A stretch of 63,250 bases of DNA, from assembly GCA_020555605.1 (NCBI GenBank), contig JAJCJC010000014.1, positions 1-63,250 of the forward strand, given 5' to 3'. The position numbers were made by a program, and so were the translations under genes. Origin of the DNA: a bacterium 210917-SL.2.15 (GTDB lineage: Bacteria > Bacillota > Clostridia > Oscillospirales > Oscillospiraceae). This document shows positions 53,738 to 63,161 of this stretch, piece after piece. Each line of letters starts with the position of its first letter. Position 1 is the stretch's first letter. Below the pieces are notes generated by a model that saw only the letters and a program-made list of their open reading frames with translations, was not told the origin of the DNA and made no database searches.

Positions 53738-55517
53738 TCCGTTTCCCTCCATACTGTTTTTTCTCTTTGTTTTTCTCCATGGCTGCGGTCAGGGGATCCT
53801 CTGCCGCGGCGCGGCTGCGCTTGGCCGCCTCGCTTTGAACGATGGTTATGTAATCCTGAAGGGCCTGCTCCCGCCATGCGGCAGATTCCGGCTGTTGCAG
53901 GATATTGGTGATGTGACTCATCTCATCGCCGGTCAAACATTCCGACAGGACTGCGATGCCGTTACTGCGGCCTTCTTGGGCGCAGCGTAGCAAGACGGCA
54001 TAGGCTTTGGCCAGCAGAGGAGAAGAAAAGGTTTCCGGCGCGATGGGCGCCGTGGGAAGGAACAGGGCGCTGTCCAGAACCAGAAGGCGGATGATGCCTT
54101 CCTCGGCCCGGGCAGAGCGAAGGTTGTCGTACCGGGCGCCGCGTTCTTTGGGCTGGAGTTCCAAGGCGGGATTTAAGTCCCTGCGCTGCTGCTTGGCGCG
54201 GTCCTGCTTCTGCCGGGTTCGAAATGCGTGCCTAGCCTCGGATAAGATCGCCTGGGCGCTGATGCCGCACACTTCGGCAGCACGGTTGGCATAGACTTCG
54301 CGCTCCACGGGATTTTCTAGCGTGGATAGAAGGGCGCTGACATCGCGGGAATACGCTACCTTCTGGGTGTCCGCACTGAGATCGTATTTCGATTCGATCA
54401 CTGCCATGCGGTATTCCACGCCGTTTTCACTGCCGCTGAGCAGTCGTTCAAAAGCCTCGCGGCCCTGGAATTTGATGAAATCATCCGCGTCCTGCTTCAC
54501 GCTGTTCCCGTCCACGATACGGTTCGGCAGCTGCAGGACGCGCACGGAAAATTCTGAATTGTTCAGCAACTGCAATGCTCGCTCAGTGGCCAGCTTTCCG
54601 GCATTATCGTTATCATAACAGATGACGATTTCCTTGGTATAACGGGACAGAAGCCTTGTCTGCTCCACCGTCAGCGCGGTGCCCATGGAGGCCACCGCAT
54701 TGTCGAACCCGGCCTGGTGAAGCGTGACAACGTCGAGGTTGCCCTCGCACAGAATGATATTGGGGCGCTTCGACTTTTTGGCCAGGTTCATGGCGTACAG
54801 TGCGCGGCGCTTACTATATGTAATGGTTTCTGAGGTATTCATATATTTGGGTTCGGACTTGTCCAGCACACGGCTGCCGAAGCCGATTACGTCGCCCCGG
54901 ACATCGATGACGGGGAGTATGAGGCGGTTGCGAAATTTATCGTATATGCCGCCGTTTTTTCCCTGCACGGCCAGGCCCGCCGCCAAAAGCTCAGCTTTGG
55001 TGTAGCCCAATTTGATCATGGCCTGGATCAACGCGTCCCATTGGTCGATGGAGGCGCCCATGCCAAAGCGCACAGCGGTTTTGCGGGTAATCCTGCGGCG
55101 GTCCAGATATTGCTGCACGGCACGTCCTTCGGTCCCCTGGAGCAGCTTGTAATAGAATCGGGCGGCGTCCTTGTTCAGCGCCAGCACACGATTGCGCAGA
55201 CGGCTGCTTTCGTCGCGGCGGTCTTCCTCGGGCACCTCCATTCCGGCGCGTTTGGCCAGAAAGCGGACGGCGTCGGGAAAAGAAAGGTTTTCCTCTTCCA
55301 TGATAAAATTGATTACGCCGCCGCCTTTGCCGCAGCCGAAGCAGTGGTAGATCTGCTTATCTGGAGAAACGGAAAAGGAACCGGTCTTTTCGCTGTGGAA
55401 GGGGCACAGGCCGAAAAGGTTGCTGCCTTTTTTGGTCAGATGAACATAATCGGATATCACATCGACAATATCGCTGCGGGCGATTAGTTCATCCAAAAAA
55501 TTGGCTGGAATTGACAT
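53730..55517 (-). CDS. dnaG: DNA primase
   Basis: DnaG makes the RNA primers for replication. The 595-residue product has the zinc-binding domain ([28 protein letters not shown]), the TOPRIM core ([33 protein letters not shown], with [10 protein letters not shown]) and a C-terminal helicase-binding region. ATG 55517 ([12 protein letters not shown]) follows AAGGAGGGG. It leads into rpoD. A TATAAT-like stretch near 55610 may be its promoter. Confidence 0.97.
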
Positions 55518-55747
55518 GTTTCCCCTCCTTGTGAAAATTTTGCCCAAAAGAAAACCATTTATTCCACTTTTGTATGAAAAATGCAGGGCAACGTTCTTTT
55601 TTTACTATTATTATATATACGCGGAAATTTTTGAAATCCCTTTTTTTCGCGGCGAAAAAACATGGAAAAGCAGAAATATGAGCAAATTGACAGGATTGCA
55701 GGGAAGGGCTATAATAAAATCTATCTATTCTGCTGGGGGGAAGGGCG

Positions 55748-56341
55748 ATGGACACCTGGGTGCTGGCGGCGCATTGGGAAGAAGAGGAGATCCCGAAAGT
55801 TCTTTTGACGCATCTTGTGCCGCCGGAGCGGCTGGCGCGCATGGGGCGTCCTCACATGGAGGAGCAGCGGCAGGTTTTGGCGGCCTATGCACTCCTGCGG
55901 CGCGGCGCGGCGCGGCTTCTGAACTGCACAACTCTGCCGGAACTCTCGTATGGTGCGCGGGGGAAGCCCCGCTTTGCCGCCTACCCTCAGCTGCAGTTCA
56001 GCTTGAGCCACACGGAAGGCGCCGCTCTGTGCGCGTTGAGCGGCCGGGCCGTGGGGGTGGACGTGGAGCGTATCCGTCCTGTGCCGGCGCACCGGGCGCG
56101 GCGGCTGTGCCTCAGTGAAACGCCGGAGGAGTTTTACGCCGGATGGGTGGAGCGTGAGAGCCGCGTGAAATGCCGCGGCGGCAGCGCGCTTTCCTGCCGC
56201 AAACCGGTGGCAGAAGAAGCGGGAGAGCATTACCGCGCGCTGGACGTGGGCCGGGAATGGGCGGCGGGGCTGTGTACGCTGTCCTGTGCGCAGGTGCACA
56301 GGGAGAACCTGTGTTTGCGCCAGCTGCTGGAAACGGAATAA
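55748..56341 (+). CDS. 4'-phosphopantetheinyl transferase (Sfp type)
   Basis: The enzyme attaches the phosphopantetheine arm to carrier proteins. In 197 residues it has GARGKPRF, LQFSLSHTEGAALCALS, VGVDVERIRPV (magnesium Asp and Glu) and WVERESRVKCRGGS, where typical Sfp proteins have WxxKEAxxK; Lys to Arg at the first position is noted. Whether the target is fatty-acid ACP or a secondary-metabolite carrier is not visible. GGGGGGAAG precedes ATG 55748. Confidence 0.85.
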   Translation: MDTWVLAAHWEEEEIPKVLLTHLVPPERLARMGRPHMEEQRQVLAAYALLRRGAARLLNCTTLPELSYGARGKPRFAAYPQLQFSLSHTEGAALCALSGRAVGVDVERIRPVPAHRARRLCLSETPEEFYAGWVERESRVKCRGGSALSCRKPVAEEAGEHYRALDVGREWAAGLCTLSCAQVHRENLCLRQLLETE

Positions 56342-56358
56342 AAGGCCCGCACGGCGGC

Positions 56359-56387
56359 AAAAAATCGCTTGTTCAAGCGATTTTTTT
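56359..56387. terminator. terminator after the Sfp-type gene
   Basis: AAAAAATCGCTT and AAGCGATTTTTT form a 12-bp stem with loop GTTC and T runs on both strands, serving this gene and perhaps the convergent DUF4363 gene. Confidence 0.9.
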
Positions 56388-56439
56388 GTTGCCCGCGGGT
56401 GCGCTGCGTGCTATACTATAGTATCTATATTAACTTTGC

Positions 56440-56820
56440 TTATAAAATATTTTTGATACTCAGCTGTTGGCTTTCTTTCAAATGGTCCAGCTGGGTGCAC
56501 AGGCGTTCGGCGCTGGTGCAGTATTTGTCGCTGTCGTGCTGTCGGGCGTATTGGTCCACTTCGGCAAACAGCGCTTCCGCTTCATCGATCTCGTCGTGTT
56601 CGATGACCACATGGAGATATGCCTCATGCTCCTGCCAGGTCTCATCGGCCTGGGAGAAGGCGCGCGCGGCCGTTTCCCACTGCTCCTGTTGCGCGGCGGT
56701 TTGGGATGCGTCCAGCTGCGTGCGGATGGAGTCGCTGATGTTGGACACGGTGCGTTGGTTCATGGTGCCAGCGGTAAACAGGGAAACCAGAATCAGGCAG
56801 GCGATGAAAAAAGGCTTCAT
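56440..56820 (-). CDS. DUF4363 family protein
   Basis: The 126-residue protein has one N-terminal hydrophobic segment (FFIACLILVSLFTAGT) and an all-helical outer part with WxxAxxxFxxxxxxW periodicity (ETAARAFSQADETWQEHEAYLHVVIEHDEID), as in DUF4363. It starts 5 bases after the DUF421 gene, and the two are paired in many spore-formers. Function unknown. Confidence 0.85.
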   Translation of the reverse strand: MKPFFIACLILVSLFTAGTMNQRTVSNISDSIRTQLDASQTAAQQEQWETAARAFSQADETWQEHEAYLHVVIEHDEIDEAEALFAEVDQYARQHDSDKYCTSAERLCTQLDHLKESQQLSIKNIL

Positions 56821-56825
56821 ATACG

Positions 56826-57500
56826 TTACTCCTTTTTGAGAAAATAGAGATGATGCTGCTTGTCCACGGTCAACAGAAAGAGCGATTGTACGGAGGGGAT
56901 ATTGTTTTCCTCCAGCCGCCGCTGAAGCCAGGTGCGGTCAAGATGCAATCGGTGGAGATTGCGCTCGAGCAGCCGCCCGTCGCTGATGAGCACAGTGGGC
57001 AGGCCGGTGTCGTCCAGTTTGTGGTTTTGGGCGCTCCTGGGGGTCAGGGGCTGGTGCTCCGGATACAGGAGTACGGACAGCTTTCCGTTGGTTTCCAGAA
57101 TGGCGTACTGCACGGTGGCAAGATCTACCACGCTCTGCTGGCGCAGCTCTTCAATCAGCTCGTCCACAGTAAAGCGGGTGCGGCGCATTTCGTTTTGCAG
57201 CACATGGCCTTCCTGAATGATGATGGTGGGGCTTCCGCAGATCAGATCCCGGAAGCGAATACTTTTCAGGTTCAGGACGGAAATAATCATGGAGATGGAC
57301 AGCAGCGTCAGGATCGGAAGCACACCGTTGATCAGCGGGATGCCGAAGTCCTGCATCGGTACGGAGGCTAGGTCGGAGATCAGCAGCGCCAGCACCAGTT
57401 CGGACGGTTCCAACTCGCCGATCTGGCGTTTGCCCATAAGCCGCAGGCCGGCCATGATAAGGAAGTAAAGGATGATCGTTCGGATCAGCGCAGTCAGCAT
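56826..57500 (-). CDS. DUF421 family (YetF-like) membrane protein
   Basis: The 224-residue protein has two or three N-terminal membrane segments and conserved MGKRQIGELEPSELVLALLISDLASVPMQD-type sequence, GSPTIIIQEGHVLQNEMRRTRFTVDEL and a C-terminal region with LPTVLISDGRLLERNL. It matches YetF, which affects sporulation-related membrane functions in Bacillus. It forms an operon with the DUF4363 gene. Confidence 0.92.
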   Translation of the reverse strand: MLTALIRTIILYFLIMAGLRLMGKRQIGELEPSELVLALLISDLASVPMQDFGIPLINGVLPILTLLSISMIISVLNLKSIRFRDLICGSPTIIIQEGHVLQNEMRRTRFTVDELIEELRQQSVVDLATVQYAILETNGKLSVLLYPEHQPLTPRSAQNHKLDDTGLPTVLISDGRLLERNLHRLHLDRTWLQRRLEENNIPSVQSLFLLTVDKQHHLYFLKKE

Positions 57501-57616
57501 GCAAATAACACCTCCGCGTTTCAGTATTTGCAGCTGCGCCGGTCTTTATGCCGCAGGGCGGCTTTTTGGCGTACCTATCATTTGGCGGAGGAACGATAAA
57601 AGGAGATTATATTATT

Positions 57617-59455
57617 ATGTGTGGTATTGTTGGATTTGTCGGCAGAGAAGAGGCGGCCCCGATTTTGCTGGACGGCCTGGAGCGCATGGAGTACCGCGGC
57701 TATGATTCCGCGGGCATCGCCGTGCGTTCCGAGAAAGAAGGGTTGCAGGTGAAAAAGGCCAAGGGGCGGCTGCGCGTACTGAGGGAGCTGACCCGCGACG
57801 GGGCAGAGCTGTCCGGAACACTGGGCATCGGCCACACCCGCTGGGCGACCCACGGAGAGCCGAACGATGTGAACGCCCATCCCCACATCAGCGAAAACGG
57901 CCGTATCGCCTTGGTACATAACGGCATCATTGAAAACTACATGGAGATCAAAGAGCACCTCATCAAGCAGGGCGTGACCTTTACCTCCGATACCGACAGC
58001 GAGGTGGTGGCCCAGCTTCTGGAGTTTCACTACCATGAATGCGGCAACATGCTGGAAGCAGTGGGCCGCGTTCTGCGCCGCATTGAAGGGTCTTACGCCT
58101 TTGGCATCATCTGCGCTGATTATCCCAATGCCCTGATCGCTGCCCGCAAGGACAGCCCCCTGATCCTGGGCTATGGGGAGAATGGGAATTTCCTGGCCTC
58201 CGATGTAACGGCGGTCATCAAGTACACTCGGGACGTGGTGTATATGGACGACGGCGAGATCGCCGTGCTGACTGAGGACAGTATCGACGTGTTTGACGAT
58301 GAGCTGATCCCTGTGGACAAGGAACACCACACGGTGGACTGGGACGTTTCCGCGGCGGAAAAAGGCGGCTATCCTCACTTTATGCTCAAGGAGATCATGG
58401 AACAGCCAGAAGCTGTGCGCAAAACCGTGTCGCCCCGGATCAAGGATGGCCGTGTGGTGCTCGATGACGTGGCCCTGACGGCAGACTATGTGAAAGAGCT
58501 TTCCCGCATCTATATCATTGCCTGCGGTTCGTCCTATCATGTGGGCATGGTCAGCAAATACAACTGGGAGCGCCTGCTGCGCCGCCCGGTGGAAGTGTGT
58601 CTGGCCTCGGAGTTCCGCTACAGCGCCCCTTTGGTGGATGAACACACGCTGGTGGTGGTCATCAGCCAGTCCGGTGAAACGCTGGACACCATGGCTGCCA
58701 TGCGCGAAGCCAAGCGCCTGGGTGGGCGGACGCTGGCCGTTGTGAACGTGGTGGGATCTTCGATTGCCCGGGAGTCTGATGACGTGCTCTACACCTGGGC
58801 TGGCCCGGAGATTGCCGTGGCGACCACGAAAGCTTATTCGACGCAGCTTGTGCTGATGGATTTGGTGGGACTGTATCTGGCGGACGTGCTGGGCACGGTG
58901 GAGCCGGCGGAGTACAGCGCCATTGTGGATGAATTGGCGGCGTTGCCGGAAAAACTGGAAAACGTGCTGGCGCATGTGGAGGATATCCAGTATTTTGCCT
59001 CTCGTTATTTCAATCATGATTCCATCTTTTTCATTGGCCGGAATCTGGATTATGCCATGGGCATGGAAGGCTCGCTGAAGCTCAAGGAGATCAGTTATAT
59101 TCACTCGGAGGCGTATGCCTCCGGAGAGCTGAAGCATGGCACCATTTCCCTGATCGAGCAGGGAACTCTCGTTGTGGCGCTGGGAACCTACCGGGCGCTG
59201 CTGGACAAGAGCATGAGCAACGTGGTGGAGGTCAAAGCCCGCGGCGCGGAGGTACTGGCCGTGACGACGGAGGAGTTCCGTGAGAAAATGGAAAAGACCG
59301 CGGATGCGGTAATTGCCGTGCCGGAGAGCCATCCCGTGGTACAGCCCTCCCTGGGCGTCGTTCCGCTGCAGCTGTTCGCCTATTATGTGGCGCTGCAGCG
59401 CGGCTGCGATATCGATAAGCCGCGCAATCTTGCCAAAAGCGTCACAGTGGAATAA
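57617..59455 (+). CDS. glmS: glutamine-fructose-6-phosphate aminotransferase
   Basis: GlmS makes glucosamine 6-phosphate for the cell wall. The 612-residue product starts MCGIVGFVG, with the nucleophile Cys exposed at position 2, and has the glutaminase motifs GIGHTRWATHGEPN and LVHNGIIENY and two SIS domains (IIACGSSYHVGM; VVISQSGETLDTMAA). C-terminal LAKSVTVE is conserved. AAAAGGAG precedes the ATG at 57617. No glmS ribozyme core is visible upstream. Confidence 0.97.
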   Translation: MCGIVGFVGREEAAPILLDGLERMEYRGYDSAGIAVRSEKEGLQVKKAKGRLRVLRELTRDGAELSGTLGIGHTRWATHGEPNDVNAHPHISENGRIALVHNGIIENYMEIKEHLIKQGVTFTSDTDSEVVAQLLEFHYHECGNMLEAVGRVLRRIEGSYAFGIICADYPNALIAARKDSPLILGYGENGNFLASDVTAVIKYTRDVVYMDDGEIAVLTEDSIDVFDDELIPVDKEHHTVDWDVSAAEKGGYPHFMLKEIMEQPEAVRKTVSPRIKDGRVVLDDVALTADYVKELSRIYIIACGSSYHVGMVSKYNWERLLRRPVEVCLASEFRYSAPLVDEHTLVVVISQSGETLDTMAAMREAKRLGGRTLAVVNVVGSSIARESDDVLYTWAGPEIAVATTKAYSTQLVLMDLVGLYLADVLGTVEPAEYSAIVDELAALPEKLENVLAHVEDIQYFASRYFNHDSIFFIGRNLDYAMGMEGSLKLKEISYIHSEAYASGELKHGTISLIEQGTLVVALGTYRALLDKSMSNVVEVKARGAEVLAVTTEEFREKMEKTADAVIAVPESHPVVQPSLGVVPLQLFAYYVALQRGCDIDKPRNLAKSVTVE

Positions 59456-59472
59456 CGGCATACGATTATTCC

Positions 59473-59514
59473 AACCGGCCCGCTGCCTGTTGCCATGCTG
59501 CGGGCCGGTTTTTA
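59473..59514 (+). terminator. terminator of glmS
   Basis: AACCGGCCCGC (59473-59483) and GCGGGCCGGTT (59500-59510) form an 11-bp stem followed by TTTTA. Confidence 0.9.
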
Positions 59515-59616
59515 TGCGGTTTTGCCCCCCGGCTGGGGCGGAACGCTTGAACGAAGGCAGCAAACATGATAAGATACTTTGGAACAGGATAGAGCAAATG
59601 ACAAGGAAGTGAACCC

Positions 59617-60534
59617 ATGCCGATTCGGATCCCGGACTCTCTGCCCGCTACGGCGACGCTGGAGAGTGAAAATATTTTTGTCATGACGGAATACCGCGCG
59701 CTGCATCAGGATATCCGTCCGCTGAAACTGGTTATTTTGAATCTGATGCCCACCAAAATCACCACAGAGACGCAGATCCTGCGCAAACTGTCCAATACGC
59801 CGCTGCAAATCGATGTGGAATTGCTGCAGGTGGTGAGCCACGATGCAAAGAATACCAGTGAGAAGCATCTGGAATCGTTTTACCGCACGTTTGATGAGAT
59901 CAAAAACAGACGCTACGACGGTATGATCATTACCGGAGCGCCGGTGGAAAACCTGGAATTTGAGGATGTGGACTACTGGCAGGAGCTGTGCTGCATCATG
60001 GAGTGGAGCAAAACGAACGTACACTGTACGCTGCACATCTGCTGGGGCGCCCAAGCGGGCCTGTATTATCATTACGGCCTGCAGAAGCAGCAGCTGCCGG
60101 AAAAACTCTTCGGCGTATATGAGCACACGGTGCTCAAGCGCAATTCGCCGATTTTTCGAGGGTTTGACGATACTTTTTATGCGCCGCATTCCCGCTGGAC
60201 GGAGATTCCCCAGGAGGAAATCCGGAAGGTGCCCAGCCTGGAGCTGATGGCTGTGTCCGAGGCTGCCGGGGTGTTTGCTGTGAAAGAAAAAAGCGGAAGT
60301 CAGTTTTTTGTCATGGGCCATCCGGAATATGACCGCGATACGCTGGCCAAGGAATATTTCCGGGATGTGGAGGCGGGGAAGGAGATTCATGTGCCGGAAC
60401 ATTATTTCCCGCACGACGATCCCCGGCAGTCGCCCATTGTCCGCTGGCGCAGTGCAGCGCAGCTTCTGTATACCAACTGGCTGAACTATTACGTGTATCA
60501 GACGACACCTTACAACTTGGTTACGGGGGATTAA
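59617..60534 (+). CDS. metA: homoserine O-acetyltransferase (MetA type)
   Basis: MetA acylates homoserine at the first step of methionine synthesis. The 305-residue protein has the nucleophile Cys142 in HICWGAQAG, catalytic His in [11 protein letters not shown], and Glu in the same region. Residue 111 (GAPVE) is Glu, which in this family marks acetyl-CoA use, while Gly111 marks the succinyl form of E. coli. No SAM riboswitch is visible in the 150-base leader. It links to hom at 34067. Confidence 0.94.
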   Translation: MPIRIPDSLPATATLESENIFVMTEYRALHQDIRPLKLVILNLMPTKITTETQILRKLSNTPLQIDVELLQVVSHDAKNTSEKHLESFYRTFDEIKNRRYDGMIITGAPVENLEFEDVDYWQELCCIMEWSKTNVHCTLHICWGAQAGLYYHYGLQKQQLPEKLFGVYEHTVLKRNSPIFRGFDDTFYAPHSRWTEIPQEEIRKVPSLELMAVSEAAGVFAVKEKSGSQFFVMGHPEYDRDTLAKEYFRDVEAGKEIHVPEHYFPHDDPRQSPIVRWRSAAQLLYTNWLNYYVYQTTPYNLVTGD

Positions 60535-60579
60535 GATGGGAACGGAACCGCAGAGGATGTGGAAGGAGTTTTCAGAATA

Positions 60580-60735
60580 ATGGATGAGGAAAGGCGGGTT
60601 TGCGGCCGCAAGGACTGCACGGAGTGTCCGCGCCAACGGGTTGGCCGGTGCCAGACCACACCGGCACAGCGCGACGCGCACGAATGCCGGTGCGGATTGC
60701 GGGACAAGCGGGCGCAGCAGGAACAGAATCGATGA
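60580..60735 (+). CDS. 51-residue Cys-rich small protein
   Basis: A short frame with GGAAGGAG 11-12 bases before the ATG encodes a basic, hydrophilic peptide with Cys8, Cys13, Cys16, Cys24, Cys36 and Cys38, a spacing that could hold one or two metal ions or form disulphides. It begins 45 bases after metA and ends in a strong terminator. No family known. Confidence 0.5.
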   Translation: MDEERRVCGRKDCTECPRQRVGRCQTTPAQRDAHECRCGLRDKRAQQEQNR

Positions 60736-60785
60736 TAAAAAAGAGCAGCCGGGCCGGCGAACGGTCGGGCTGCTCTTTTTTTACC
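60736..60785. terminator. bidirectional terminator between the Cys-rich protein and dpaB
   Basis: AAAAAAGAGCAGCC (about 60737-60750) and GGGCTGCTCTTTTTT (60767-60781) form the main stem around a second small one; A and T runs on both sides terminate both convergent genes. Confidence 0.9.
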
Positions 60786-60789
60786 ATTC

Positions 60790-61368
60790 TTATGTGTGCA
60801 GCAAAAGCGGCTGGAGCTGTCGACCCTGCAGGGCGGCTTCCAGCGCGGGCCGGAGCTGTGCCATATCTGCCACCAGGGAGCACGGTTTCCCGTCTGGATC
60901 GTCCTGTCCGAAGGGGACGAAGTAATAGTGTTTGCGGGCCAAGAGACGGCCGATGTTTTCGGCATTGCCGGCAAGGGCGTCGTTGCTGGCAATGGCCAGG
61001 AGCACGGGGCGGCCGTTGCGCAGATGTGCTTTGGTTGCCAGCGTAACGGTGGAGTCTGTCACACCGCCGGAAAGCTTTGCCAGTGTGTTTCCCGTGCAAG
61101 GGGCAATAACCAGTGCATCCAGCATCTTTTTTGGCCCGATTGGCTCCGCATCGCGGATGCAGCGGATTGCCGGACGGCCTGCGGCGGTTTCGATGGTTTT
61201 TAGAAAATCTGCGGCGCTCCCGAAACGGGTATCCGTTGCGGCAGCGCTTTCTGATACAATAGGGATCATGGTTTCGTATTCCTGCGTCAGCAGAAGATAC
61301 TGCTCCAGCACTTTTTTGTGCGTGCAGAAAGAACCGCAGAATGCGAAACCGATACGCTCTTCTTTCAT
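60790..61368 (-). CDS. dpaB: dipicolinate synthase subunit B
   Basis: DpaB is the flavoprotein subunit that oxidises dihydrodipicolinate to dipicolinic acid in the mother cell for spore heat resistance. The 192-residue protein is of the HFCD/UbiX type: FAFCGSFCTHKKVLEQ, VIAPCTGNTLAKLSGGVTDS and KHYYFVPFGQDDP. ATG 61368 has AGGAGG upstream and overlaps dpaA by 4 bases. Confidence 0.95.
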   Translation of the reverse strand: MKEERIGFAFCGSFCTHKKVLEQYLLLTQEYETMIPIVSESAAATDTRFGSAADFLKTIETAAGRPAIRCIRDAEPIGPKKMLDALVIAPCTGNTLAKLSGGVTDSTVTLATKAHLRNGRPVLLAIASNDALAGNAENIGRLLARKHYYFVPFGQDDPDGKPCSLVADMAQLRPALEAALQGRQLQPLLLHT

Positions 61369-62225
61369 AAAGACACCTCCTGTTCTGTAAGGATTTGAAG
61401 GATCGTATCCACGATGGCCTGGCCGGCAGAACCTGGGGCCACTTTGCCGGGAAGCCCAAGCGCCCATATTGTTTCAAGACCCAGCTGCTCAGCTGCGCGG
61501 AAGTCGATGCCGCCGGGTTTGGAGGCCAGGTCGATACACAGGCACTGATTGGGAACCATGGGGAGCAGGGTTTGGTCCAAGACAAGGTGGGGGATGGTGT
61601 TGTACAGGACGTCGCAGTGGGGAAGGCGGCCGGCAAGATCCCGCAGCGGACAGGAAGTGCAGCCGTCCAGTTCTGCCTGAACCAAGTCTTTTCCCTTGCG
61701 GGCCGCTACGGTCACATTGGCGTGCAGGTCCAGCAGCAGCCGTGCTAAAAATTTACCGATCCTGCCGTATCCCAGTACCAGGCAGTTTGTGTCCTTTACA
61801 GTGTGTTTCAGACGGTTCATTGTCAGTTCCAGCGCCCCTTCTGCCGTAATATAGGCATTGCGGAGCACGAATTCTTCTCGTTTGTAGTAATCAATGGGTA
61901 GGAGATTGTACTCTGCGGCCGAACGCAACAGAGATTCGCTCAGCATGCCGCCAAAGATTTTTTGCTGTGGGTGCAGTAGGGACCACAACATTTCCATGGG
62001 CAAACGTTTTTCCATGGAGGGCGCGTTCAGGCAGTTGTCGCTGTCCGCTGCGGGCAACGGGAGCAGGATGATGTCTGCCATACCCAGCTGGGCGGCAATT
62101 TCTGGCGTCAAATGGTCGGCTGCTTGAAATCCGAAAGAGGAAACACTGCGGCCGGCTACTTTTAATTGATGTATGATTGCTTCCTGACGGGCATCTCCGC
62201 CCGCTACAAAAAAAGTCTGTTCCAT
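61365..62225 (-). CDS. dpaA: dipicolinate synthase subunit A
   Basis: DpaA is the NAD(P)-dependent partner of DpaB. The 286-residue protein starts TFFVAGGDARQEAII and has a central dinucleotide-binding motif CLVLGYGRIGKFLARLLLD, then VLYNTIPHLVLD and DLASKPGGIDF. GGAGGGAAG precedes the ATG at 62225. It is first in the dpaAB operon. I do not see a convincing sigma-K promoter upstream, although one is expected. Confidence 0.95.
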   Translation of the reverse strand: MEQTFFVAGGDARQEAIIHQLKVAGRSVSSFGFQAADHLTPEIAAQLGMADIILLPLPAADSDNCLNAPSMEKRLPMEMLWSLLHPQQKIFGGMLSESLLRSAAEYNLLPIDYYKREEFVLRNAYITAEGALELTMNRLKHTVKDTNCLVLGYGRIGKFLARLLLDLHANVTVAARKGKDLVQAELDGCTSCPLRDLAGRLPHCDVLYNTIPHLVLDQTLLPMVPNQCLCIDLASKPGGIDFRAAEQLGLETIWALGLPGKVAPGSAGQAIVDTILQILTEQEVSL

Positions 62226-62271
62226 AGCTTCCCTCCGTCACCATCCTATTCCCGTTGGTTGCACTTGGTGA

Positions 62272-62300
62272 TTGCGCCCGGATCGGGAATATGATATACT
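62272..62300 (+). promoter_or_regulatory. promoter of the HAD phosphatase gene
   Basis: TTGCGC (62272-62277) and TATACT (62295-62300) are 17 bases apart, 40 bases before the start codon. Confidence 0.7.
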
Positions 62301-62339
62301 CAAATACAATATCAGAAAAAATGTTCTTGAGGTGAGGCT

Positions 62340-63026
62340 ATGGTTCGCTATCCTTATTTGTTATTTGATGCAGACGATACGCTGCTGGATTTTTCGCGCA
62401 ATGGCGACAAGGCATTTTCTCTGCTGTGCGCAAAATACTGTTTTCCTTATAATGAGAAGAGCAAAGAGCTGTTTGAGGCGTTCAACCAGCCTTTATGGCG
62501 GGATTTGGAAAGAGGAAGGATCACAAAGGAGTTTTTAAAAACAGAACGCTTCCGGCGATTTTTGGATGCGCTGCACCGCAGCGAGGATCCCGCCGAGGTC
62601 AATCGGGACTTTATGGAATTTCTCGGCCGCGGCAGTTTTTTAATGCCATATGCCGAGGAAGTGTGCCGGGAATTGGCCAAGGAACATCAGATTTACATTT
62701 TGACCAATTCGGTGGAGAGCGTACATACAGACCGTATGGAACAGTCTCTCATCGCTCCTTATATAAAGGAGTCTTTTGTGTCGGAATGTGTGGGCTATGA
62801 AAAGCCGAATAAGTTTTATTTTGATTACGTACTGGAGCACATTCCGGGCATCACGCGGGAAAACTGCTTGCTGATCGGCGATTCCCTCACCAGCGACATG
62901 CAGGGTGGAATCAACGCCGGACTCCATGTGTGCTGGTATAATCCCGCTTGTCAGGACCTGATCGGCACACTGCCGGTAGACTATATTATTCACGATTTGA
63001 GAGAGCTGCTGGCGCTGGTTGGATAA
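62340..63026 (+). CDS. HAD hydrolase, YjjG/YfnB-type nucleotidase
   Basis: The 228-residue phosphatase has the HAD motifs LLFDADDTLLDF (nucleophile Asp), LTNS, and KPNKFYFDYVLE with GDSLTSDMQGG. Helical cap between motifs I and II and the DADDTLLDF form match the YjjG/YfnB group, which removes phosphate from non-canonical pyrimidine nucleotides. GAGGTGAGGC lies before the ATG at 62340. Single gene with its own promoter. Confidence 0.92.
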   Translation: MVRYPYLLFDADDTLLDFSRNGDKAFSLLCAKYCFPYNEKSKELFEAFNQPLWRDLERGRITKEFLKTERFRRFLDALHRSEDPAEVNRDFMEFLGRGSFLMPYAEEVCRELAKEHQIYILTNSVESVHTDRMEQSLIAPYIKESFVSECVGYEKPNKFYFDYVLEHIPGITRENCLLIGDSLTSDMQGGINAGLHVCWYNPACQDLIGTLPVDYIIHDLRELLALVG

Positions 63027-63132
63027 AGATTTTCCATTGTATACATAAAATACCGGAAAGCGGGCCATACTGTTGGTTGCCGGCCATATTTTTGCACAAT
63101 GAAATAACTTTTGAGAAAATGCGAAAAAGTTC

Positions 63133-63161
63133 TTGACAAAGGCTTGAGGATGTGGTAATCT
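63133..63161 (+). promoter_or_regulatory. strong promoter, probably of an rRNA operon outside the window
   Basis: A consensus TTGACA (63133-63138) and TAATCT (63156-63161) are 17 bases apart. The sequence before it (GAAAAAGTTCT) recurs at the last bases of the window, as if a second promoter copy begins there. Tandem promoters of this form with a non-coding G-rich leader are typical of clostridial rRNA operons. Confidence 0.6.

Noticed and set aside
57501..57616. glmS ribozyme upstream of glmS
   Set aside because: The 116-base gap is shorter than the ribozyme and lacks its core sequence; only an RBS is seen.
57578..59563. A 661-codon minus-strand frame opposite glmS
   Set aside because: Same effect: His/Gln-rich shadow of a strongly conserved gene.
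59515..59616. SAM riboswitch or T-box before metA
   Set aside because: The leader after the glmS terminator is ~100 bases with no kink-turn, no T-box sequence and no second terminator.
62226..62339. Sigma-K promoter for dpaAB
   Set aside because: I found CATA near 62290 on the minus strand but not the AC box or the rest of the -10 at correct spacing and orientation.
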